From Sipunculus nudus (taxonomy: Eukaryota > Annelida > Sipuncula > Golfingiida > Sipunculidae): a stretch of 64,000 bases of DNA. Made by a program: the position numbers and the translations under genes. The stretch spans positions 52,091,676-52,155,675 of the forward strand of contig CM049316.1 of the NCBI GenBank assembly GCA_026874595.1, given 5' to 3'. Shown piece after piece: positions 51,822-63,980 of this stretch; positions within the stretch are counted from its first letter, which is position 1; every line of letters starts with the position of its first letter. Under the pieces are notes generated by a model. The model saw nothing but the letters and a program-made list of their open reading frames with translations. It was not told the origin of the DNA and made no database searches.

Positions 51822-52053
51822 CTTCATTTGGTCTGTATGACAGCACACAACTTCATTTGGTTTGTATGACAGTACACAGCTTCATTTGGTTTGTATGACG
51901 GTACTCAGCTTCATTTGGTTTGTATGACAGAACTCAGCTTCATCGGGTTTGTATGACAGCACACGGCTTCATTTGGTTTGTATGCCAGTTCCCAGCTTCA
52001 TTTGGTTTTTATGACAGCACACGGCTCCATTTGGCTTGTATGACAGTTCCCAG
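51822..52053 (+). repeat. Block M, short form, C4
   Basis: Eight monomers, CATCGGG at 51941. Confidence 0.92.
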
Positions 52054-52195
52054 CTTCATTTTATTTGTATTACAGTACACGGCTCATTTGGTTTGTATGA
52101 CAGTACTCAGCTTCATTTGGTCTGATGAGAGTATTCAGCTTCATTTTATTTGTATCACAGTACATGGCTCATTTGGTTTGTATGACAGTACTCAG

Positions 52196-52601
52196 CTTCA
52201 TTTGGTCTGTATGACAGCACACAACTTCATTTGGTTTGTATGACAGTACACAGCTTCATTTGGTTTGTATGACAGTACTCAGCTTCATTTGGTTTGTATG
52301 ACAGAACTCAGCTTCATCGGGTTTGTATGACAGCACACAACTTCATTTGGTTTGTATGGCAGTACACAGCTTCTTTTGGTTTGTATGACAGCACACGGCT
52401 TCATTTGGTTTGTATGACAGTTCCCAGCTTCATTTGGTTTTTATGACAGCACACGGCTCCATTTGGCTTGTATGACAGTTCCCATCTTCATTTGGATTTT
52501 ATCAAAGTAGTCAGTTCCATTTGGTTTGTATGACAGTACTCAGCTTTATTTGGTTTGTATGACAGTACACAGCTTCATTTGGTTTGTATGACAGTACACA
52601 G
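52196..52601 (+). repeat. Block M, full, 'a' allele, C4
   Basis: 14 monomers. The 11/12 junction reads AGTCAGTTCCATTT, a C-to-T change shared only with the 'a' blocks of C5 and C6. Confidence 0.92.
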
Positions 52602-53817
52602 CTTCATTTGGTCTGTATTAGAGTATTCAGCTTCATTTTATTTGTATCACAGTACACGGCTTTATTTGGTTTATATGACAGTACTCACCTTCATTTGGTC
52701 TGTATGTGGGTATTCAGCTTCATTTTATTTGTATCACAGTACACGGCTTCATTTGGTTTGTATGACAGTACACAGCTTCATTTGGTCTGTATGAGAGTAC
52801 TCAGCTTCATTTTATTTGTATCACAGTACACGGCTTCATTTGGTTTGTATGACAGTACACAGCTTCATTTGGTCTGTATGAGAGTACTCAGCTTCATTTT
52901 ATTTGTATCACAGTACACGGCTTTATTTGGTTTATATGACAGTACTCAGCTTCATTTGGTTCGTATGTGAGTACTCAGCTTCATTTTATTTGTATCACAG
53001 TACACGGCTTCATTTGGTTTGTATGACATTACTCAGCTTCATTTGGTTTGTATGAGAGTACTCAGCTTCATTTTATTTGTATCACAGTACACGGCTTCAT
53101 TTGGTTTGTATGACAGTACTCAGCTTCATTTGGTTCGTATGAGAGTATTCAGCTTCATTTTATTTGTATCACAGTACACGGCTTTATTTGGTTTATATGA
53201 CAGTACTCAACTTCATTTGGTTTGTATGAAAGTACTCAGCTTCATTTTATTTGTATCACAGTACACGGCTTCATTTGGTTTGTATGACAGTACTCAGCTT
53301 CATTTGGTCTGTATGAGAGTACTCAGCTTCATTTTATTTGTATCACAGTACACGGCTTCATTTGGTTTGTATGACAGTACTCAGCTTCATTTGGTCTGTA
53401 TGTGAGTATTCAGCTTCGTTTTATTTGTATCACAGTACACGGCTTTATTTGGTTTATATGACAATACTCAGCTTCATTTGGTCTGTATGAGAGTACTCAG
53501 CTTCATTTTATTTGTATCACAGTACACGGCTTCATTTGGTTTGTATGACAGTACACAGCTTCATTTGGTCTGTATGAGAGTATTCAGCTTCATTTTATTT
53601 GTATCACAGTACAAGGCTTTATTTGGTTTATATGACAGTGCTCGGCTTCATTTGGTCTGTATGAGAGTATTCAGCTTCATTTTATTTGTATCACAGTACA
53701 CGGCTCATTTGGTTTGTATGACAGTACTCAGCTTCATTTGGTCTGTATGAGAGTATTCAGCTTCATTTTATTTGTATCACAGTACACGGCTCATTTGGTT
53801 TGTATGACAGTACTCAG

Positions 53818-54223
53818 CTTCATTTGGTCTGTATGACAGCACACAACTTCATTTGGTTTGTATGACAGTACACAGCTTCATTTGGTTTGTATGACAGTAC
53901 TCAGCTTCATTTGGTTTGTATGACAGAACTCAGCTTCATCGGGTTTGTATGACAGCACACAACTTCATTTGGTTTGTATGGCAGTACACAGCTTCTTTTG
54001 GTTTGTATGACAGCACACGGCTTCATTTGGTTTGTATGACAGTTCCCAGCTTCATTTGGTTTTTATGACAGCACACGGCTCCATTTGGCTTGTATGACAG
54101 TTCCCATCTTCATTTGGTTTTTATCAAAGTAGTCAGCTCCATTTGGTTTGTATGACAGTACTCAGCTTTATTTGGTTTGTATGACAGTACACAGCTTCAT
54201 TTGGTTTGTATGACAGTACACAG
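53818..54223 (+). repeat. Block M, full, 't' allele, C4
   Basis: 14 monomers, CATCGGG at 53937, GGTTTTTATCAAAG present. Confidence 0.92.
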
Positions 54224-56397
54224 CTTCATTTGGTCTGTATGAGAGTATTCAGCTTCATTTTATTTGTATCACAGTACACGGCTTTATTTGGTTTATATGA
54301 CAGTACTCACCTTCATTTGGTCTGTATGTGGGTATTCAGCTTCATTTTATTTGTATCACAGTACACGGCTTCATTTGGTTTGTATGACAGTACACAGCTT
54401 CATTTGGTCTGTATGATAGTATTCAGCTTCATTTTATTTGTATCACAGTACACGGCTTTATTTGGTTTATATGACAGTACTCAGCTTCATTTGGTTCGTA
54501 TGAGAGTACTCAGCTTCATTTTATTTGTATCACAGTACAAGGCTTCATTTGGGTTGTATGACAGTACACAGCTTCATTTGGTCTGTATCAGAGTATTCAG
54601 CTTCATTTTATTTGTATCACAGTACACGGCTTTATTTGGTTTATATGACAGTACTCAGCTTCATTTGGTCTGTATGAGAGTACTCAGCTTCATTTTATTT
54701 GTATCACAGTACACGGCTTCCTTTGGTTTATATGACAGTACTCAGCTTCATTTAGTTCGCATGAGAGTACTCAGCTTTATTTTATTTGTATCACAGTACA
54801 AGGCTTCATTTGGTTTGTATGACAGTACACAGCTTCATTTGGTCTGTATCAGAGTATTCAGCTTCATTTTATTTGTATCACAGTACACGGCTTTATTTGG
54901 TTTATATGACAGTTCACAGCTTCATTTGGTCTGTATGAGAGTATTCAGCTTCATTTTATTTGTATCACAGTACACGGCTTCATTTGGTTTGTATGACAGT
55001 ACGCAGCTTCATTTGGTCTGTATGAGAGTATTCAGCTTCATTTTATTTGTATCACAGTACACGGCTTCATTTGGTTTGTATAACAGTACACAGCTTCATT
55101 TGGTCTGTATGAGAGTATTCAGCTTCATTTTCTTTGTATCACAGTACACGGCTTCATTTGGTTTGTATGACAGTACTCAGCTTCATTTGGTCTGTATGAG
55201 AGTACTCAGCTTCATTTTTTTGTATCACAGTACACGGCTTTATTTGGTTTGTATGACAGTACACAGCTTCATTTGGTCTGTATTAGAGTATTCAGCTTCA
55301 TTTTATTTGTATCACAGTACACGGCTTTATTTGGTTTATATGACAGTACTCAGCTTCATTTGGTTCGTATGAGAGTACTCAGCTTCATTTTATTTGTATC
55401 ACAGTACACTGCTTCATTTGGTTTGTATGACATTACTCAGCTTCATTTGGTTTGTATGAGAGTACTCAGCTTCATTTTATTTGTATCACAGTACACGGCT
55501 TCATTTGGTTTGTATGACAGTACTCAGCTTCATTTGGTTCGTATGAGAGTATTCAGCTTCATTTTATTTGTATCACAGTACACGGCTTTATTTGGTTTAT
55601 ATGACAGTACTCAGCTTCATTTGGTTTGTATGAAAGTACTCAGCTTCATTTTATTTGTATCACAGTACACGGCTTCATTTGGTTTGTATGACAGTACTCA
55701 GCTTCATTTGGTCTGTATGAGAGTACTCAGCTTCATTTTATTTGTGTCACAGTACACGGCTTCATTTGGTTTGTATATCAGTACTCAGCTTCATTTGGTC
55801 TGTATGTGAGTATTCAGCTTCATTTTATTTGTATCACAGTACACGGCTTTATTTGGTTTATATGACAGTACTCACCTTCATTTGGTCTGTATGAGAGTAC
55901 TCAGCTTCATTTTATTTGTATCACAGTACACGGCTTCATTTGGTTTATATGACAGTACTCAGCTTCATTTGGTTCGTATGAGAGTACTCAGCTTTATTTT
56001 ATTTGTATCACAGTACAAGGCTTCATTTGGTTTGTATGACAGTACACAGCTTCATTTGGTCTGTATCAGAGTATTCAGCTTCATTTTATTTGTATCACAG
56101 TACACGGCTTTATTTGGTTTATATGACAGTACACAGCTTCATTTGGTCTGTATGAGAGTATTCAGCTTCATTTTATTTGTATCACAGTACACGGCTTCAT
56201 TTGGTTTGTATGACATAACGCAGCTTCATTTGGTCTGTATGAGAGTATTCAGCTTCATTTTATTTGTATCACAGTACACGGCTTCATTTTGGTTTGTATG
56301 ACAGTACACAGCTTCATTTGGTCTGTATGAGAGTATTCAGCTTCATTTTATTTGTATCACAGTACACGGCTCATTTTGTTTGTATGACAGTACTCAG

Positions 56398-56629
56398 CTT
56401 CATTTGGTCTGTATGACAGCACACAACTTCATTTGGTTTGTATGACAGTACACAGCTTCATTTGGTTTGTATGACGGTACTCAGCTTCATTTGGTTTGTA
56501 TGACAGAACTCAGCTTCATCGGGTTTGTATGACAGCACACGGCTTCATTTGGTTTGTATGCCAGTTCCCAGCTTCATTTGGTTTTTATGACAGCACACGG
56601 CTCCATTTGGCTTGTATGACAGTTCCCAG
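56398..56629 (+). repeat. Block M, short form, C5
   Basis: Eight monomers, CATCGGG at 56517. Confidence 0.92.
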
Positions 56630-56771
56630 CTTCATTTTATTTGTATTACAGTACACGGCTCATTTGGTTTGTATGACAGTACTCAGCTTCATTTGGTCTG
56701 ATGAGAGTATTCAGCTTCATTTTATTTGTATCACAGTACATGGCTCATTTGGTTTGTATGACAGTACTCAG

Positions 56772-57177
56772 CTTCATTTGGTCTGTATGACAGCACACAA
56801 CTTCATTTGGTTTGTATGACAGTACACAGCTTCATTTGGTTTGTATGACAGTACTCAGCTTCATTTGGTTTGTATGACAGAACTCAGCTTCATCGGGTTT
56901 GTATGACAGCACACAACTTCATTTGGTTTGTATGGCAGTACACAGCTTCTTTTGGTTTGTATGACAGCACACGGCTTCATTTGGTTTGTATGACAGTTCC
57001 CAGCTTCATTTGGTTTTTATGACAGCACACGGCTCCATTTGGCTTGTATGACAGTTCCCATCTTCATTTGGATTTTATCAAAGTAGTCAGTTCCATTTGG
57101 TTTGTATGACAGTACTCAGCTTTATTTGGTTTGTATGACAGTACACAGCTTCATTTGGTTTGTATGACAGTACACAG
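56772..57177 (+). repeat. Block M, full, 'a' allele, C5
   Basis: 14 monomers with the AGTCAGTTCCATTT change; followed by GTCTGTATTAGAG. Confidence 0.92.
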
Positions 57178-58218
57178 CTTCATTTGGTCTGTATTAGAGT
57201 ATTCAGCTTCATTTTATTTGTATCACAGTACACGGCTTTATTTGGTTTATATGACAGTACTCACCTTCATTTGGTCTGTATGTGGGTATTCAGCTTCATT
57301 TTATTTGTATCACAGTACACGGCTTCATTTGGTTTGTATGACAGTACACAGCTTCATTTGGTCTGTATGAGAGTACTCAGCTTCATTTTATTTGTATCAC
57401 AGTACACGGCTTCATTTGGTTTGTATGACAGTACACAGCTTCATTTGGTCTGTATGAGAGTACTCAGCTTCATTTTATTTGTATCACAGTACACGGCTTT
57501 ATTTGGTTTATATGACAGTACTCAGCTTCATTTGTTCGTATGTGAGTACTCAGCTTCATTTTATTTGTATCACAGTACACGGCTTCATTTGGTTTGTATG
57601 ACATTACTCAGCTTCATTTGGTTTGTATGAGAGTACTCAGCTTCATTTTATTTGTATCACAGTACACGGCTTCATTTGGTTTATATGACAGTACTCAGCT
57701 TCATTTGGTTCGTATGAGAGTATTCAGCTTCATTTTATTTGTATCACAGTACACGGCTTTATTTGGTTTATATGACAGTACTCAGCTTCATTTGGTTTGT
57801 ATGAAAGTACTCAGCTTCATTTTATTTGTATCACAGTACACGGCTTCATTTGGTTTGTATGACAGTACTCAGCTTCATTTGGTCTGTATGAGAGTACTCA
57901 GCTTCATTTTATTTGTATCACAGTACACGGCTTCATTTGGTTTGTATGACAGTACACAGCTTCATTTGGTCTGTATGAGAGTATTCAGCTTCATTTTATT
58001 TGTATCACAGTACAAGGCTTTATTTGGTTTATATGACAGTGCTCGGCTTCATTTGGTCTGTATGAGAGTATTCAGCTTCATTTTATTTGTATCACAGTAC
58101 ACGGCTCATTTGGTTTGTATGACAGTACTCAGCTTCATTTGGTCTGTATGAGAGTATTCAGCTTCATTTTATTTGTATCACAGTACACGGCTCATTTGGT
58201 TTGTATGACAGTACTCAG

Positions 58219-58624
58219 CTTCATTTGGTCTGTATGACAGCACACAACTTCATTTGGTTTGTATGACAGTACACAGCTTCATTTGGTTTGTATGACAGTA
58301 CTCAGCTTCATTTGGTTTGTATGACAGAACTCAGCTTCATCGGGTTTGTATGACAGCACACAACTTCATTTGGTTTGTATGGCAGTACACAGCTTCTTTT
58401 GGTTTGTATGACAGCACACGGCTTCATTTGGTTTGTATGACAGTTCCCAGCTTCATTTGGTTTTTATGACAGCACACGGCTCCATTTGGCTTGTATGACA
58501 GTTCCCATCTTCATTTGGTTTTTATCAAAGTAGTCAGCTCCATTTGGTTTGTATGACAGTACTCAGCTTTATTTGGTTTGTATGACAGTACACAGCTTCA
58601 TTTGGTTTGTATGACAGTACACAG
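58219..58624 (+). repeat. Block M, full, 't' allele, C5
   Basis: 14 monomers, CATCGGG at 58338. Unlike the other 't' blocks it is followed by GTCTGTATTAGAG, which marks the deletion joint in the next array. Confidence 0.92.
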
Positions 58625-59755
58625 CTTCATTTGGTCTGTATTAGAGTATTCAGCTTCATTTTATTTGTATCACAGTACACGGCTTTATTTGGTTTATATG
58701 ACAGTACTCAGCTTCATTTGGTTCGTATGAGAGTACTCAGCTTCATTTTATTTGTATCACAGTACACTGCTTCATTTGGTTTGTATGACATTACTCAGCT
58801 TCATTTGGTTTGTATGAGAGTACTCAGCTTCATTTTATTTGTATCACAGTACACGGCTTCATTTGGTTTGTATGACAGTACTCAGCTTCATTTGGTTCGT
58901 ATGAGAGTATTCAGCTTCATTTTATTTGTATCACAGTACACGGCTTTATTTGGTTTATATGACAGTACTCAGCTTCATTTGGTTTGTATGAAAGTACTCA
59001 GCTTCATTTTATTTGTATCACAGTACACGGCTTCATTTGGTTTGTATGACAGTACTCAGCTTCATTTGGTCTGTATGAGAGTACTCAGCTTCATTTTATT
59101 TGTGTCACAGTACACGGCTTCATTTGGTTTGTATATCAGTACTCAGCTTCATTTGGTCTGTATGTGAGTATTCAGCTTCATTTTATTTGTATCACAGTAC
59201 ACGGCTTTATTTGGTTTATATGACAGTACTCACCTTCATTTGGTCTGTATGAGAGTACTCAGCTTCATTTTATTTGTATCACAGTACACGGCTTCATTTG
59301 GTTTATATGACAGTACTCAGCTTCATTTGGTTCGTATGAGAGTACTCAGCTTTATTTTATTTGTATCACAGTACAAGGCTTCATTTGGTTTGTATGACAG
59401 TACACAGCTTCATTTGGTCTGTATCAGAGTATTCAGCTTCATTTTATTTGTATCACAGTACACGGCTTTATTTGGTTTATATGACAGTACACAGCTTCAT
59501 TTGGTCTGTATGAGAGTATTCAGCTTCATTTTATTTGTATCACAGTACACGGCTTCATTTGGTTTGTATGACATAACGCAGCTTCATTTGGTCTGTATGA
59601 GAGTATTCAGCTTCATTTTATTTGTATCACAGTACACGGCTTCATTTTGGTTTGTATGACAGTACACAGCTTCATTTGGTCTGTATGAGAGTATTCAGCT
59701 TCATTTTATTTGTATCACAGTACACGGCTCATTTTGTTTGTATGACAGTACTCAG

Positions 59756-59987
59756 CTTCATTTGGTCTGTATGACAGCACACAACTTCATTTGGTTTGTA
59801 TGACAGTACACAGCTTCATTTGGTTTGTATGACGGTACTCAGCTTCATTTGGTTTGTATGACAGAACTCAGCTTCATCGGGTTTGTATGACAGCACACGG
59901 CTTCATTTGGTTTGTATGCCAGTTCCCAGCTTCATTTGGTTTTTATGACAGCACACGGCTCCATTTGGCTTGTATGACAGTTCCCAG
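59756..59987 (+). repeat. Block M, short form, C6
   Basis: Eight monomers, CATCGGG at 59875. Confidence 0.92.
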
Positions 59988-60129
59988 CTTCATTTTATTT
60001 GTATTACAGTACACGGCTCATTTGGTTTGTATGACAGTACTCAGCTTCATTTGGTCTGATGAGAGTATTCAGCTTCATTTTATTTGTATCACAGTACATG
60101 GCTCATTTGGTTTGTATGACAGTACTCAG

Positions 60130-60535
60130 CTTCATTTGGTCTGTATGACAGCACACAACTTCATTTGGTTTGTATGACAGTACACAGCTTCATTTGGTTT
60201 GTATGACAGTACTCAGCTTCATTTGGTTTGTATGACAGAACTCAGCTTCATCGGGTTTGTATGACAGCACACAACTTCATTTGGTTTGTATGGCAGTACA
60301 CAGCTTCTTTTGGTTTGTATGACAGCACACGGCTTCATTTGGTTTGTATGACAGTTCCCAGCTTCATTTGGTTTTTATGACAGCACACGGCTCCATTTGG
60401 CTTGTATGACAGTTCCCATCTTCATTTGGATTTTATCAAAGTAGTCAGTTCCATTTGGTTTGTATGACAGTACTCAGCTTTATTTGGTTTGTATGACAGT
60501 ACACAGCTTCATTTGGTTTGTATGACAGTACACAG
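60130..60535 (+). repeat. Block M, full, 'a' allele, C6
   Basis: 14 monomers with the AGTCAGTTCCATTT change, as in C4 and C5. Confidence 0.92.
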
Positions 60536-61576
60536 CTTCATTTGGTCTGTATTAGAGTATTCAGCTTCATTTTATTTGTATCACAGTACACGGCTTTATT
60601 TGGTTTATATGACAGTACTCACCTTCATTTGGTCTGTATGTGGGTATTCAGCTTCATTTTATTTGTATCACAGTACACGGCTTCATTTGGTTTGTATGAC
60701 AGTACACAGCTTCATTTGGTCTGTATGAGAGTACTCAGCTTCATTTTATTTGTATCACAGTACACGGCTTCATTTGGTTTGTATGACAGTACACAGCTTC
60801 ATTTGGTCTGTATGAGAGTACTCAGCTTCATTTTATTTGTATCACAGTACACGGCTTTATTTGGTTTATATGACAGTACTCAGCTTCATTTGTTCGTATG
60901 TGAGTACTCAGCTTCATTTTATTTGTATCACAGTACACGGCTTCATTTGGTTTGTATGACATTACTCAGCTTCATTTGGTTTGTATGAGAGTACTCAGCT
61001 TCATTTTATTTGTATCACAGTACACGGCTTCATTTGGTTTATATGACAGTACTCAGCTTCATTTGGTTCGTATGAGAGTATTCAGCTTCATTTTATTTGT
61101 ATCACAGTACACGGCTTTATTTGGTTTATATGACAGTACTCAGCTTCATTTGGTTTGTATGAAAGTACTCAGCTTCATTTTATTTGTATCACAGTACACG
61201 GCTTCATTTGGTTTGTATGACAGTACTCAGCTTCATTTGGTCTGTATGAGAGTACTCAGCTTCATTTTATTTGTATCACAGTACACGGCTTCATTTGGTT
61301 TGTATGACAGTACACAGCTTCATTTGGTCTGTATGAGAGTATTCAGCTTCATTTTATTTGTATCACAGTACAAGGCTTTATTTGGTTTATATGACAGTGC
61401 TCGGCTTCATTTGGTCTGTATGAGAGTATTCAGCTTCATTTTATTTGTATCACAGTACACGGCTCATTTGGTTTGTATGACAGTACTCAGCTTCATTTGG
61501 TCTGTATGAGAGTATTCAGCTTCATTTTATTTGTATCACAGTACACGGCTCATTTGGTTTGTATGACAGTACTCAG

Positions 61577-61982
61577 CTTCATTTGGTCTGTATGACAGCA
61601 CACAACTTCATTTGGTTTGTATGACAGTACACAGCTTCATTTGGTTTGTATGACAGTACTCAGCTTCATTTGGTTTGTATGACAGAACTCAGCTTCATCG
61701 GGTTTGTATGACAGCACACAACTTCATTTGGTTTGTATGGCAGTACACAGCTTCTTTTGGTTTGTATGACAGCACACGGCTTCATTTGGTTTGTATGACA
61801 GTTCCCAGCTTCATTTGGTTTTTATGACAGCACACGGCTCCATTTGGCTTGTATGACAGTTCCCATCTTCATTTGGTTTTTATCAAAGTAGTCAGCTCCA
61901 TTTGGTTTGTATGACAGTACTCAGCTTTATTTGGTTTGTATGACAGTACACAGCTTCATTTGGTTTGTATGACAGTACACAG
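61577..61982 (+). repeat. Block M, full, 't' allele, C6
   Basis: 14 monomers. The C monomer that follows has GTCTGTTTGAGAG and the next B has TCACGTTCATT, both private to this copy. Confidence 0.92.
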
Positions 61983-63024
61983 CTTCATTTGGTCTGTTTG
62001 AGAGTATTCAGCTTCATTTTATTTGTATCACAGTACACGGCTTTATTTGGTTTATATGACAGTACTCACGTTCATTTGGTCTGTATGTGGGTATTCAGCT
62101 TCATTTTATTTGTATCACAGTACACGGCTTCATTTGGTTTGTATGACAGTACACAGCTTCATTTGGTCTGTATGATAGTATTCAGCTTCATTTTATTTGT
62201 ATCACAGTACACGGCTTTATTTGGTTTATATGACAGTACTCAGCTTCATTTGGTTCGTATGAGAGTACTCAGCTTCATTTTATTTGTATCACAGTACAAG
62301 GCTTCATTTGGTTTGTATGACAGTACACAGCTTCATTTGGTCTGTATCAGAGTATTCAGCTTCATTTTATTTGTATCACAGTACACGGCTTTATTTGGTT
62401 TATATGACAGTACACAGCTTCATTTGGTCTGTATGAGAGTATTCAGCTTCATTTTATTTGTATCACAGTACACGGCTTCATTTGGTTTGTATGACAGTAC
62501 GCAGCTTCATTTGGTCTGTATGAGAGTATTCAGCTTCATTTTATTTGTATCACAGTACAGGGCTTCATTTGGTTTGTATGACAGTACACAGCTTCATTTG
62601 GTCTGTATGAGAGTATTCAGCTTCATTTTATTTGTATCACAGTACACGGCTTCATTTGGTTTGTATGACAGTACTCAGCTTCATTTGGTCTGTATGAGAG
62701 TACTCAGCTTCATTATTTTGTATCACAGTACACGGCTTTACCTGGTTTATATGACAGTACTCAGCTTCATTTGGTCTGTATGAGAGTACTCAGCTTCATT
62801 TTATTTGTATCACAGTACACGGCTTCATTTGGTTTGTATGACAGTACACAGCTTCATTTGGTCTGTATGAGAGTATTCAGCTTCATTTTATTTGTATCAC
62901 AGAACAAGGCTTTATTTGGTTTATATGACAGTACTCGGCTTCATTTGGTCTGTATGAGAGTATTCAGCTTCATTTTATTTGTATCACAGTACACGGCTCA
63001 TTTTGTTTGTATGACAGTACTCAG

Positions 63025-63546
63025 CTTCATTTGGTCTGTATGACAGCACACAACTTCATTTGGTTTGTATGACAGTACACAGCTTCATTTGGTTTGTATG
63101 ACAGTACTCAGCTTCATTTGGTTTGTATGACAGAACTCAGCTTCATCGGGTTTGTATGACAGCACACGGCTTCATTTGGTTTGTATGACAGTTCCCAGCT
63201 TCATTTGGTTTTTATGACAGCACACGGCTCCATTTGGCTTGTATGACAGTTCCCAGCTTCATTTGGTTTTTATCAAAGTAGTCAGCTCCATTTGGTTTGT
63301 ATGACAGTACTCAGCTTTATTTGGTTTGTATGACAGCACACGGCTTCATTTGGTTTGTATGACAGTTCCCAGCTTCATTTGGTTTTTATGACAGCACACG
63401 GCTCAATTTGGCTTTTATGACAGTTCCCATCTTCATTTGGATTTTATCAAAGTAGTCAGCTCCATTTGGTTTGTATGACAGTACTCAGCTTTATTTGGTT
63501 TGTATGACAGTACACAGCTTCATTTGGTTTGTATGACAGTACACAG
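63025..63546 (+). repeat. Block M, expanded (18 monomers), C6
   Basis: 522 bp with the duplicated six-monomer series and both monomer-11 alleles in the same order as 41308-41829. It differs at single bases such as CTCAATTTGG near 63402. Confidence 0.9.
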
Positions 63547-63980
63547 CTTCATTTGGTCTGTATTAGAGTATTCAGCTTCATTTTATTTGTATCACAGTAC
63601 ACGGCTTTACTTGGTTTATATGACAGTACTCACCTTCATTTGGTCTGTATGTGGGTATTCAGCTTCATTTTATTTGTATCACAGTACACGGCTTCATTTG
63701 GTTTGTATGACAGTACACAGCTTCATTTGATCTGTATGAGAGTATTCAGCTTCATTTTATTTGTATCACAGTACACGGCTTCATTTGGTTTGTATGACAG
63801 TACACAGCTTCATTTGGTCTGTATGAGAGTACTCAGCTTCATTTTATTTGTATCACAGTACACGGCTTCATTTGGTTTGTATGACAGTACACAGCTTCAT
63901 TTGGTCTGTATGAGAGTACTCAGCTTCATTTTATTTGTATCACAGTACACGGCTCATTTTGTTTGTATGACAGTACTCAG

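Larger units (their letters stand above)
51822..56397 (+). repeat. Composite unit C4, 4576 bp
   Basis: Short M 51822-52053, linker 52054-52195, M (a) 52196-52601, trimers 52602-53817 (1216 bp), M (t) 53818-54223, trimers 54224-56397 (2174 bp). It is longer than C2 by exactly two trimers, added at the start of the array between the two full M blocks (GTCTGTATTAGAG and GTGGGTATTC monomers). Confidence 0.9.
56398..59755 (+). repeat. Composite unit C5, 3358 bp
   Basis: Short M 56398-56629, linker 56630-56771, M (a) 56772-57177, trimers 57178-58218 (1041 bp), M (t) 58219-58624, trimers 58625-59755 (1131 bp). The last array is 1043 bp shorter than in C4, about twelve trimers. The missing part is the one with TATGATAG and TTTGGGTTG. 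Confidence 0.89.
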
